A stretch of DNA of 64,000 bases from JAURVT01 sp049059935 (GTDB lineage Bacteria > Actinomycetota > Actinomycetes > Propionibacteriales > Nocardioidaceae), in the NCBI RefSeq assembly GCF_049059935.1, contig NZ_JBMGQR010000004.1, forward strand, positions 1 through 64,000, given 5' to 3'. The notes under the pieces were generated by a model. The model worked only from the letters and a program-made list of their open reading frames with translations. It ran no database searches and had not been told where the DNA came from. A program made the translations under genes and the position numbers. This document shows positions 52,331 through 59,458 of the stretch, in pieces. Each line of letters starts with the position of its first letter. Positions within the stretch are counted from its first letter, which is position 1.

Positions 52331-52500
52331 GTGGGGGACGTCCTGTGACTCGTGTGACGGATGAGAATTCTGTGACTCGACTGCACGATTATGCGCACCG
52401 TAATTCGGGTCGCGCTACCGATACGCCAAATTAGGTAAATTCCATGAGCGTAATTACAGAGGTGTTATTCAAAGGCCGTGGAAATGCCCGGAAATGGGCA
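52331..52500. promoter_or_regulatory. AT-rich upstream region of the amidase-SpoIID operon with direct repeats
   Basis: Part of the largest gene-free gap. Contains two perfect 10-bp direct repeats CTGTGACTCG at 52343-52352 and 52370-52379 (27 bp apart), and between about 52385 and 52480 the most AT-rich stretch of the window, including GTAATTAC (52450-52457) and inverted TACC/GGTA ends around 52416-52437. No c-di-AMP riboswitch pattern was found. Probably holds the minus-strand promoter and binding sites. Confidence 0.5.
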
Positions 52501-52507
52501 CGACAAA

Positions 52508-52540
52508 GCCCCCCGAATGCCGTTCGGGCACGCGGGGGGC
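52508..52540 (-). terminator. Hairpin terminator downstream of lpdA
   Basis: GCCCCCCG (52508-52515) and CGGGGGGC (52533-52540) form a perfect 8-bp stem with a 17-nt loop. On the minus strand it is followed by TTTGTC. It lies 17 bp past the lpdA stop, one of very few terminators seen in the window. Confidence 0.7.
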
Positions 52541-52556
52541 GAGGGGTGAGCGGGCG

Positions 52557-53939
52557 TCAGGTGCGCTTGTGCAGGCGTCGCGCGGCCTCGGCCACCGAGC
52601 CCGTCATCGACGGGTAGACGGTGAACGCCTGGGCGACCTGATCGACGGTGAGCGAGCAGGACACGGCCAGCGACAGGGCGTGCACCAGCTCGCTGGCGCG
52701 GGGCGCCACGACCACGCCACCGACGACGATGCCCGAGCCCGAGCGGGCGAACAGCTTGACGAAGCCGTCGCGCACGCCGTCCATCTTGGCGCGCGGGTTG
52801 CCGCTGAGCGGGAGCATGACGCACTCGGCGTCGATCTCGCCGTCGTCGACGGCCTTCTGCCCGTAGCCGACGGTGGCGATCTCGGGGGCGGTGAACACGT
52901 TGCTCACCACCTGGCGCAGGTCGAGCGGACGGACGGCGTCGCCCAGCGCGTGCGCCATCGCGATGCGTCCCTGCATCGCTGCGACCGACGCGAGCATGAG
53001 CACGCCGGTGCAGTCGCCCGCGGCGTAGACGCCGGGGGCCGAGGTGCGCGAGACCTTGTCGACGTTGACGAAACCGCCGTCGCCGGTCTCGACGCCGGCG
53101 GCGTCCAGGCCGAGGCCCTCGGAGTTCGGGATGGACCCGAGCGCCAGCAGGCAGTGGCTGCCCTCGACCGTGCGCCCGTCGGTGAGGGTGACGAGCACCC
53201 CGTCGCCCTTGCGCTCGACCGAGGCCATCCGCGAGCGGGACAGGACGTTCATGCCGCGCCGCTTGAAGACCTCCTCGAGCACCTCGGCGGCGTCGGAGTC
53301 CTCGCCGGGGAGCACGCGGTCGCGGCTGGAGACGAGGGTGACCTCGCTGCCCAGGGAGTGGTAGGCGCCGGCGAACTCGGCACCGGTGACGCCCGAGCCC
53401 ACGACGACCAGGTGGCTCGGCAGCTCGTCGAGGTCGTAGACCTGCTCCCAGTTAAGGATGCGCTCGCCGTCGGGGACGGCGGTGGGCACGACGCGGGGGT
53501 GGGCGCCGGTGGCGACCAGCACGACGTCGGCCGAGATGCGCTCCTCGCCGGCGTCTGACGACACGGTGACGACGCCGCCGCCCTCGAGGCGGGCGGTGCC
53601 GCGGACGACGCGGATCTCCTCGCGGTCGAGGCGGCGGGTGATGTCGTCGGACTGCGCGAGCGCGAGCCGCTTGACGCGGGAGTTGACCGCGAGCAGGTCG
53701 GTGCTCACCGCGGACGACGACCGCAGCCCAAGCTCGGAGGCGCCCTCGACCTCGGTCATCAGGTCGGAGGTGGCGATCAGCGTCTTGCTCGGCACGCAGT
53801 CGGTGAGCACCGTCGAGCCGCCGAGACCGTCGCGGTCGACCACGCTCACCTGCCCGCCCAGCTGCGCCGCCACCAGGGCAGCCTCGTATCCACCGGGTCC
53901 TCCGCCGACGATCGCCACGTGAGTCACGGGATCCATCAT
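52557..53939 (-). CDS. lpdA: NAD(P)H-quinone reductase-type flavoprotein (LpdA-like)
   Basis: 460 residues of the pyridine-nucleotide disulfide oxidoreductase fold: VAIVGGGPGGYEAALVA FAD loop, VVVGSGVTGAEFAGA NAD(P) loop, GVYAAGDCTG. In place of the usual C-x4-C redox pair there is only one Cys (GGSTVLTDCVPSKT), and the C-terminal His-x-Pro of lipoamide dehydrogenases is absent (AFTVYPSMTGSVAEA). Both match mycobacterial LpdA (Rv3303c), a quinone reductase, not a lipoamide dehydrogenase. Two in-frame Met codons at 53939 and 53936 compete as start. Confidence 0.9.
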   Translation of the reverse strand: MMDPVTHVAIVGGGPGGYEAALVAAQLGGQVSVVDRDGLGGSTVLTDCVPSKTLIATSDLMTEVEGASELGLRSSSAVSTDLLAVNSRVKRLALAQSDDITRRLDREEIRVVRGTARLEGGGVVTVSSDAGEERISADVVLVATGAHPRVVPTAVPDGERILNWEQVYDLDELPSHLVVVGSGVTGAEFAGAYHSLGSEVTLVSSRDRVLPGEDSDAAEVLEEVFKRRGMNVLSRSRMASVERKGDGVLVTLTDGRTVEGSHCLLALGSIPNSEGLGLDAAGVETGDGGFVNVDKVSRTSAPGVYAAGDCTGVLMLASVAAMQGRIAMAHALGDAVRPLDLRQVVSNVFTAPEIATVGYGQKAVDDGEIDAECVMLPLSGNPRAKMDGVRDGFVKLFARSGSGIVVGGVVVAPRASELVHALSLAVSCSLTVDQVAQAFTVYPSMTGSVAEAARRLHKRT

Positions 53940-53983
53940 CGCGCACGGCCCCGACGGGGCGAGCAGCAGATAGGCTGCGGACC

Positions 53984-54430
53984 GTGCCCCTCTACGCCGC
54001 GTGGGCGTCCAACCTCGATCCGGGCCGCATGGTCGAGCGGTGCCCGCACTCCCCCGTCGCCGACGTGGGCTGGCTGACGGGCTGGCGCCTCACCTTCGGC
54101 GGCGAGGACCAGCACTGGGACGGCGCGCTGCCAATGCTCGTGCAGTCGCCGGACGACCAGGTCTTCGTCGCGCTCTACGACATCTCCCCGCTGGACGAGC
54201 AGGCCCTCGACGAGTCCGAGGGCATCAGCCTGGGCCTGCACGACAAGCTGCACGTCCGCGTCGACACCCTCGACGGGCCGGCCGTCGCCTGGACGTACGT
54301 GCTCGACGCCTACGAGGGCGGGCTGCCGTCGGCGCGCACGCTCGCGATGATCTCCGACGCGGCCGAGGCCGCCGGCGCCCCCGACGAGTACGTGCTCGCC
54401 CTGCGCGAGCGTCCCTGCCAGGCGGGCTGA
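53984..54430 (+). CDS. Gamma-glutamylcyclotransferase family protein
   Basis: 148 residues. The YAASNL-type N-terminus (YAAWASNLDP here), a WRLTFGG strand and ALDESEGI containing the conserved acidic residue match the family. It may release 5-oxoproline from gamma-glutamyl compounds. GTG 53984 with TAGGCT (53971-53976) 7 nt upstream, leaderless; divergent from lpdA. Confidence 0.8.
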   Translation: MPLYAAWASNLDPGRMVERCPHSPVADVGWLTGWRLTFGGEDQHWDGALPMLVQSPDDQVFVALYDISPLDEQALDESEGISLGLHDKLHVRVDTLDGPAVAWTYVLDAYEGGLPSARTLAMISDAAEAAGAPDEYVLALRERPCQAG

Positions 54431-54451
54431 GCCGCGCCTTAGGGTGCTGGG

Positions 54452-55264
54452 GTGAGCGACGACACCCTGACCACCGACCCGCACGCCCTCGCCCAGGAGG
54501 CCGCCGCGCGGCTCCGCGAGCTCACCGGGGGCGGTGACCACGACGTCGCCCTGGTGATGGGCTCGGGCTGGCTGCCCGCCGCCGACGTGCTCGGCGAGGC
54601 CGAGCACGAGGTGGCCCTGGCCGACCTCCCCGGCTTCAGCGCCCCGGCCGTCGCCGGCCACGGGGGCACCGTGCGCTCGGTGCGCATCGGCGGCCTGCGA
54701 GTGCTGGTGTTCCTCGGACGCACCCACCTGTACGAGGGACGCGGCGTCGGCCCCGTCGTCCACGGCGTGCGCACCGCCGCTGCGGCGGGCTGCCGCGCGA
54801 TCGTCCTCACCAACGGCTGCGGCGGGCTCGACCCGTCCTGGTCGCCCGGCACGCCGGTGTTGATCTCCGACCACGTCAACCTCACCGCGACCTCGCCGCT
54901 CGTCGGGGCGACGTTCATCGACCTCACCGACCTGTACTCCCAGCGGCTGCGCGACCTGTGCCGCACCGTCGACCCCGGCCTGGCCGAGGGCGTCTACGTG
55001 CAGTTCCGCGGGCCGCACTACGAGACGCCCGCCGAGATCGCGATGGTGCGCGCCATCGGCGGCGACCTGGTGGGCATGTCCACCACGCTCGAGGCCATCG
55101 CCGCCCGCGAGGCCGGCCTGGAGGTGCTCGGCATCTCGCTGGTCACCAACCTCGCCGCGGGCATCAGCGGCGAGCCGCTCGACCACGCCGAGGTGCTCGA
55201 GGCCGGACGCGCGTCCGCCTCGCGCATGGGCGCCCTGCTCGCCGACGTCCTCCCCCGCCTCTGA
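54452..55264 (+). CDS. punA: Purine-nucleoside phosphorylase (trimeric type)
   Basis: Cleaves purine (deoxy)nucleosides with phosphate to base and (deoxy)ribose-1-phosphate. 270 residues: MGSGWLPAADVL, FLGRTHLYEG (phosphate-binding His), LTNGCGGLDPSW, a QFRGPHYETPAEI loop with ribose-binding Tyr and the GMSTTLEAIAAREAGLEVL strand-helix (in part). A leaderless TAGGGT box is 6 nt before GTG 54452. Its (deoxy)ribose phosphate products feed the mutase and deoC downstream. Confidence 0.93.
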   Translation: MSDDTLTTDPHALAQEAAARLRELTGGGDHDVALVMGSGWLPAADVLGEAEHEVALADLPGFSAPAVAGHGGTVRSVRIGGLRVLVFLGRTHLYEGRGVGPVVHGVRTAAAAGCRAIVLTNGCGGLDPSWSPGTPVLISDHVNLTATSPLVGATFIDLTDLYSQRLRDLCRTVDPGLAEGVYVQFRGPHYETPAEIAMVRAIGGDLVGMSTTLEAIAAREAGLEVLGISLVTNLAAGISGEPLDHAEVLEAGRASASRMGALLADVLPRL

Positions 55265-56073
55265 TGCGCGTCCTCGTCACCGGCGCGGCCGGGTCCATCG
55301 GCCGCACCCTCGCGCAGGGCCTGCCCGCGCTGGGCCACGAGCTGCGCGCGCTCGACGTCGTCGACGCCCCCGAGCTCGCACCGGCGTTCTCGCTCGGCTG
55401 GACGGTGGGCGACTGCCTCGACGCGGCCGTGGTGGACGCCGCCGTCGCGGGCGTCGACGCCGTGGTTCACCTCGCGGGCAACCCCGACGAGGGGTCACTG
55501 ACCGCCAGCCTGGAGTCGCACGTCCACACCACCGGCCACCTGCTCGACGCGATGGTGCGCCACGGCGTCGGCCGGTTCGTCTACGCGGGCAGCAACCACG
55601 CCGTCGGGCGCACGCCGCGCACCGACCTGGTGCCCGCCGACGCCGAGCCGCGCCCCGACACGTTCTACGGCGTCAGCAAGGTGGCCGCCGAGGCCGTCAT
55701 GCGGCTCTACGTCGACCGGCACGGCCTCGACGCCGTGTCGTGCCGGATCGGCAGCTTCCTGCCGCAGCCCGAGACGCGACGCAACCTCGCCACCTGGCTG
55801 TCGCCGCACGACTGCGTGCGGATGGTGCACGCCTCGCTCACCGCGCCGTCGCCCGGCTTCGTCCAGGTGTGGGGCATCTCGGCCAACACCGACCGGTGGT
55901 GGGACCTCTCGGCCGGCCGGGCCATCGGCTACGACCCGCAGGACGACGCCGCCGGCTGGGCGGGCGACCTGCCCGCCCGTGCCGCCGACGACGCGGAGGC
56001 GGCCTACGTCGGCGGCCCGTTCGCGACGTCCGAGCACGAGCGCCCGGCGTTCGACCCCGTCCAGGAGGCGTGA
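55264..56073 (+). CDS. NAD-dependent SDR, uronate-dehydrogenase-like
   Basis: 269 residues, extended SDR: VTGAAGSIGRTL Rossmann loop, VVHLAGNPDEG, catalytic YGVSK, and the AGSNHAVG motif. The RIGSFLPQPETRRNLATWLS, VWGISAN and WWDLS blocks resemble Agrobacterium uronate dehydrogenase closely. Substrate here is unproven; its place between PNP and a phosphohexomutase does not obviously call for a uronate. One-base overlaps with both neighbours (TGATG). Confidence 0.82.
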   Translation: MRVLVTGAAGSIGRTLAQGLPALGHELRALDVVDAPELAPAFSLGWTVGDCLDAAVVDAAVAGVDAVVHLAGNPDEGSLTASLESHVHTTGHLLDAMVRHGVGRFVYAGSNHAVGRTPRTDLVPADAEPRPDTFYGVSKVAAEAVMRLYVDRHGLDAVSCRIGSFLPQPETRRNLATWLSPHDCVRMVHASLTAPSPGFVQVWGISANTDRWWDLSAGRAIGYDPQDDAAGWAGDLPARAADDAEAAYVGGPFATSEHERPAFDPVQEA

Positions 56074-57710
56074 TGACCGACCTCGTCCAGCAGGCCCGCG
56101 ACTGGGTGGCGCAGGACCCCGACCCGCTGACCCGCGGCGAGCTCACCCGCCTCGTCGAGGACGGGTCGGACGAGGCGCGCGCCGAGCTGGCCGAGCGGTT
56201 CGACGGCACCCTGACGTTCGGCACCGCCGGCCTGCGCGGCCCCCTGCGCGCCGGGCCGCAGGGCATGAACCGCGTCGTCGTGGCGCGCGCGGCCGCCGGC
56301 CTGGCCGCGTACCTGCTGGAGCAGGAGAGCGACCCGTCGGTGGTCATCGGGCACGACGCGCGGCACAACTCCGAGCGGTTCGCTCGCGACACCGCCGAGA
56401 TCATGGCGGCGCTCGGCGTCCGGGCCCACCTGCTGCCCCGCGCACTGCCCACGCCCGTGCTCGCGTTCGCGATCGGGCACCTGGGCACGTCGGCGGGCGT
56501 CATGGTCACCGCGTCCCACAACCCGCCCCAGGACAACGGCTACAAGGTCTACCTCGGCGACGGCATCCAGATCGTCCCGCCCGCCGACGCCGCCATCGCG
56601 GCACAGATCGACGCCGTCGGGCGCGTGGACGCCCTCCTGCGCAGCGACGACTACGCGCACCTGGACGACTCGGTCGAGCGGGCGTACGTCGCCGCGGTGG
56701 CCGCGGTGCCCGACGACGGCCCGCGCGACCTCGTCGTCGCCTACACCCCGATGCACGGGGTGGGCGCCGACGTCGTCGACGCGGTGGTCGCCGCGTCGGG
56801 CTTCTCGCCGCTGCACGTGGTGGCCGAGCAGCGCGAGCCCGACCCCGACTTCCCGACCGTCGCGTTCCCCAACCCCGAGGAGCCGGGCGCGATGGACCTG
56901 GCGCTCGCGCTCGCCGAGCAGGTCGGTGCCGACGTCGTCGTCGCCAACGACCCCGACGCCGACCGCTGCGCCGTCGGTGTGCCGACCGGCCAGGGCTGGC
57001 GGATGCTCACCGGCGACGAGACCGGCGTGCTGCTCGCCGACCTGCTGCTGCGCCGAGGCGTCGAGGGCACGTACGCCTGCTCGATCGTGTCGTCGTCGCT
57101 GCTCGGGCGCCTGGCCGCCGCCCACGGCCAGCGCCACGCCCAGACCCTCACCGGCTTCAAGTGGATCGCGCGCGCCGACGGCCTCGCGTTCGGCTACGAG
57201 GAGGCGCTCGGCTACGCGGTCGCACCCACGATCGCCCGCGACAAGGACGGCATCTCCGCGATGGCCCGCGTCCTGCAGCTCGCCGCCGAGCTCAAGGCCG
57301 AGGGCCGCTCCCTCGCCGACCGCCTGGACGACCTCGCCCGCGAGCACGGCCTGCACGCCACCAGCCAGCTGTCGGTGCGCGTCGACGACCTGTCGCTCAT
57401 CGCCGACGCGATGGCCCGGCTGCGCGCCGACCCTCCGCGCGCGCTCGGAGGCCTCGACGTCGTCGGCGTCGACGACCTCGCCCGCGGCGGTGACGGCCTG
57501 CCGCCCACCGACGGCCTGCGCATCCGCCTCGCCGAGCACGCTCGCGTCGTCGTCCGCCCGTCGGGCACCGAGCCCAAGCTCAAGGCCTACCTCGAGGTGG
57601 TGCTCGACGTCACCGACGACGCCCCCGACGCCGTCGACGCCCTGCGCATCGCCGCCGCCGGCCGTCTCGACGCGATCCGGGGTGACCTGGCGCTGCTCGT
57701 GGGTGGGTGA
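56073..57710 (+). CDS. pmmB: Phosphohexomutase / phosphodeoxyribomutase-like (PmmB type)
   Basis: 545 residues of the alpha-D-phosphohexomutase family. Catalytic phosphoserine loop TASHNPPQDNGYKVY, metal loop DPDADRC, sugar loop GYEEALGYAV and phosphate loop RPSGTEPKLKAY are all intact. By analogy with Bacillus PGM-type enzymes next to PNP and deoC, conversion of (deoxy)ribose-1-phosphate to 5-phosphate is plausible; glucose/mannose phosphates are the alternative. A hairpin follows 27 bp after the stop. Confidence 0.92.
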   Translation: MTDLVQQARDWVAQDPDPLTRGELTRLVEDGSDEARAELAERFDGTLTFGTAGLRGPLRAGPQGMNRVVVARAAAGLAAYLLEQESDPSVVIGHDARHNSERFARDTAEIMAALGVRAHLLPRALPTPVLAFAIGHLGTSAGVMVTASHNPPQDNGYKVYLGDGIQIVPPADAAIAAQIDAVGRVDALLRSDDYAHLDDSVERAYVAAVAAVPDDGPRDLVVAYTPMHGVGADVVDAVVAASGFSPLHVVAEQREPDPDFPTVAFPNPEEPGAMDLALALAEQVGADVVVANDPDADRCAVGVPTGQGWRMLTGDETGVLLADLLLRRGVEGTYACSIVSSSLLGRLAAAHGQRHAQTLTGFKWIARADGLAFGYEEALGYAVAPTIARDKDGISAMARVLQLAAELKAEGRSLADRLDDLAREHGLHATSQLSVRVDDLSLIADAMARLRADPPRALGGLDVVGVDDLARGGDGLPPTDGLRIRLAEHARVVVRPSGTEPKLKAYLEVVLDVTDDAPDAVDALRIAAAGRLDAIRGDLALLVGG

Positions 57711-57736
57711 AGGGCGGGCCTGCTCTGCTCGACGCG

Positions 57737-57779
57737 AGAATCTGCGTATGGCCGTGTGGGGAGGCCATACGCCGATTCT
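57737..57779. repeat. Large intergenic hairpin (17-bp stem, 9-nt loop)
   Basis: Arms 57737-57753 (AGAATCTGCGTATGGCC) and 57763-57779 are complementary at 16 of 17 positions around a GTGTGGGGA loop. It lies between the convergent pmmB and PH-protein genes and may act as a bidirectional terminator. The regular, protein-coding-like composition and lack of a poly-T tail also suit a dispersed palindromic repeat. Confidence 0.65.
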
Positions 57780-57819
57780 TCGGTCCGCTTCCTCGCCGCC
57801 CCGACCCCGGGCCGGCACC

Positions 57820-58473
57820 TCACCCCAGCAGCGCGACGACCACCACGGCGACGAGCAGGGCGACGGGGGCCACGACGAGGGGCCAGTGGACGGTGCGGAC
57901 GACGGCGTCGTGGGGGCCGGCCTCGTGCAGGGGCTCGGGGGTCGAGCGGTGGGTCGATGCGTAGGTCTGGACCTTGAGGACGACGTAGTCGGCGTAGTCG
58001 GTGCCCACCACCTCCGAGCCCTCGAGGGTGGGACGGGTGGCGAACTCGCGCGAGGACGACGACCCGAACGCGCCGCCCGGGCCGGCGGCCCCCGGCTGGT
58101 TGCCGCGGAGGATCTTGCGGGCGCTCTTGCCGATCGCGATGGCGTGGTGGGTCTTGTCGCCGGCGCTGACCTGCAGGGTCTGGCGGACGTCGACGTCGGT
58201 GACGGCGCGCCACGGGATGCGGACCGACGTCCAGGCGTTGCGGATGAGCAGGTGGTCGCGGCGGGCGTGCACGGTGGGCCGCACCAGCGCGGCGTAGGTG
58301 AGGACGGCCAGCAGGGCGACCACCGCGAGCACGAGCACGGTGGCGCGGTCGAGGCCCGCCGAGACGACCGCAGCGGCGATCAGGGCCAGCACGACCAGGC
58401 CGACGACGCCGACCCAGCGGCCCGCCGTCGGCGTGAACCGCTCGAGCACCTCGGGAGGCTGGTGGTCCGCCAT
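57820..58473 (-). CDS. Membrane protein with PH-like domain
   Basis: 217 residues. Two transmembrane helices (about 19-40 and 44-64), then a PH-like beta domain (about 70-180; ARRDHLLIRNAWTSVRIPWRAV, residues about 70-91, is the bPH entry) and a third helix at the C-terminus (VVAPVALLVAVVVVAL). Function unknown. ATG 58473 with a GAGGAT box 6 nt upstream on the minus strand. Divergent from deoC, with 54 bp between starts. Confidence 0.75.
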   Translation of the reverse strand: MADHQPPEVLERFTPTAGRWVGVVGLVVLALIAAAVVSAGLDRATVLVLAVVALLAVLTYAALVRPTVHARRDHLLIRNAWTSVRIPWRAVTDVDVRQTLQVSAGDKTHHAIAIGKSARKILRGNQPGAAGPGGAFGSSSSREFATRPTLEGSEVVGTDYADYVVLKVQTYASTHRSTPEPLHEAGPHDAVVRTVHWPLVVAPVALLVAVVVVALLG

Positions 58474-58486
58474 GTCCCCATCCTCC

Positions 58487-58492
58487 TACACT
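58487..58492 (+). promoter_or_regulatory. -10 box of leaderless transcript leading into deoC
   Basis: TACACT ends 6 nt before GTG 58499, the start of a short upstream frame, not of deoC itself. Confidence 0.55.
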
Positions 58493-58498
58493 CCCCAG

Positions 58499-58531
58499 GT
58501 GACCACGACGGCGAGACGGGTGCTGCGATGA
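58499..58531 (+). CDS. Putative 10-residue leaderless upstream ORF coupled to deoC
   Basis: GTG 58499 sits where a leaderless start would be for the TACACT promoter. The frame encodes V-T-T-T-A-R-R-V-L-R and stops at TGA 58529-58531, overlapping the deoC ATG (58528) as ATGA. Translation of this peptide could deliver ribosomes to deoC, whose own start has no strong ribosome site (GGTGCTGCG only). The peptide has no recognisable regulatory residues. Confidence 0.45.
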   Translation: MTTTARRVLR

Positions 58532-59448
58532 GCGAGCTGCGACGAGTGCTGGAGGGCCTGCCCGGCGTCGACCAGGTCGGCCTGGAGGGACGGGCGGCCG
58601 CGTTGTCGACCCGGTCGATCAAGGCGGCGTCCAAGGCGTACGCCATCGACCTGGCGATCCGCATGGTCGACCTGACGACGCTCGAGGGCGCCGACACGCC
58701 CGGCAAGGTCCGCTCGCTGGCCGCCAAGGCCGTGCGCCCCGACCCGTCGGACCCGTCGTGCCCGTCCACGGCGGCGGTCTGCGTCTACCCCGACATGGTC
58801 AAGATCGCCAAGGACGCGCTCGGCGACGCACCCGTCAACGTCGCGAGTGTGGCGACGGCGTTCCCGTCCGGCCGCTCCAGCCTCGAGATCAAGCTCGCCG
58901 ACACGCGCGACGCCGTCGCGGCCGGTGCCGACGAGATCGACATGGTCATCGACCGGGGCGCGTTCCTGGCCGGCGACCTCGACCGCGTCCACGACGAGAT
59001 CGTCGCGGTCAAGGAGGCGTGCGGGCGTCCCGACGGCAGCCACGCCCACCTCAAGGTGATCCTCGAGACCGGCGAGCTGGCGACGTACGACAACGTCCGC
59101 CGCGCGTCCTGGCTCGCGATGCTGGCCGGCGGCGACTTCATCAAGACCTCCACCGGCAAGGTCCAGCCCGCCGCGACGCTGCCCGTCACGCTGCTGATGC
59201 TGCAGGCCGTCCGCGACTTCCGCGAGACCCACGGCCGCCAGGTCGGCGTCAAGCCCGCCGGCGGCATCCGCACCAGCAAGGACGCGATCAAGTACCTGGT
59301 GGTCGTCAACGAGGTGGCCGGGCCCGACTGGCTCGACCCCGACTGGTTCCGCTTCGGCGCCTCCAGCCTGCTCAACGACCTGCTGATGCAGCGCCAGAAG
59401 CTGACCACCGGGCACTACTCCGGCCCCGACCACGTCACGATCGACTGA
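58528..59448 (+). CDS. deoC: Deoxyribose-phosphate aldolase
   Basis: Splits 2-deoxyribose-5-phosphate into acetaldehyde and glyceraldehyde-3-phosphate. 306 residues, with a longer N-terminus than E. coli DERA. Schiff-base Lys in FIKTSTGK, second Lys in VKPAGGIRT, IDMVIDRGA and the HLKVILETGEL strand. Acetaldehyde is probably oxidised by the ALDH pair downstream. Translation appears coupled to a short upstream frame. Confidence 0.95.
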   Translation: MSELRRVLEGLPGVDQVGLEGRAAALSTRSIKAASKAYAIDLAIRMVDLTTLEGADTPGKVRSLAAKAVRPDPSDPSCPSTAAVCVYPDMVKIAKDALGDAPVNVASVATAFPSGRSSLEIKLADTRDAVAAGADEIDMVIDRGAFLAGDLDRVHDEIVAVKEACGRPDGSHAHLKVILETGELATYDNVRRASWLAMLAGGDFIKTSTGKVQPAATLPVTLLMLQAVRDFRETHGRQVGVKPAGGIRTSKDAIKYLVVVNEVAGPDWLDPDWFRFGASSLLNDLLMQRQKLTTGHYSGPDHVTID

Positions 59449-59458
59449 AGGCTGCGCC

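Noticed and set aside
52331..52500. c-di-AMP (ydaO-type) riboswitch upstream of the cell-wall amidase
   Set aside because: Such elements precede some actinobacterial wall hydrolases, but the conserved purine-rich junctions are not present on the minus strand here; the region is AT-rich and its direct repeats suggest protein sites.
52557..53939. Dihydrolipoamide dehydrogenase of the pyruvate dehydrogenase complex
   Set aside because: The second redox Cys and the C-terminal His motif are missing, as in mycobacterial LpdA quinone reductase.
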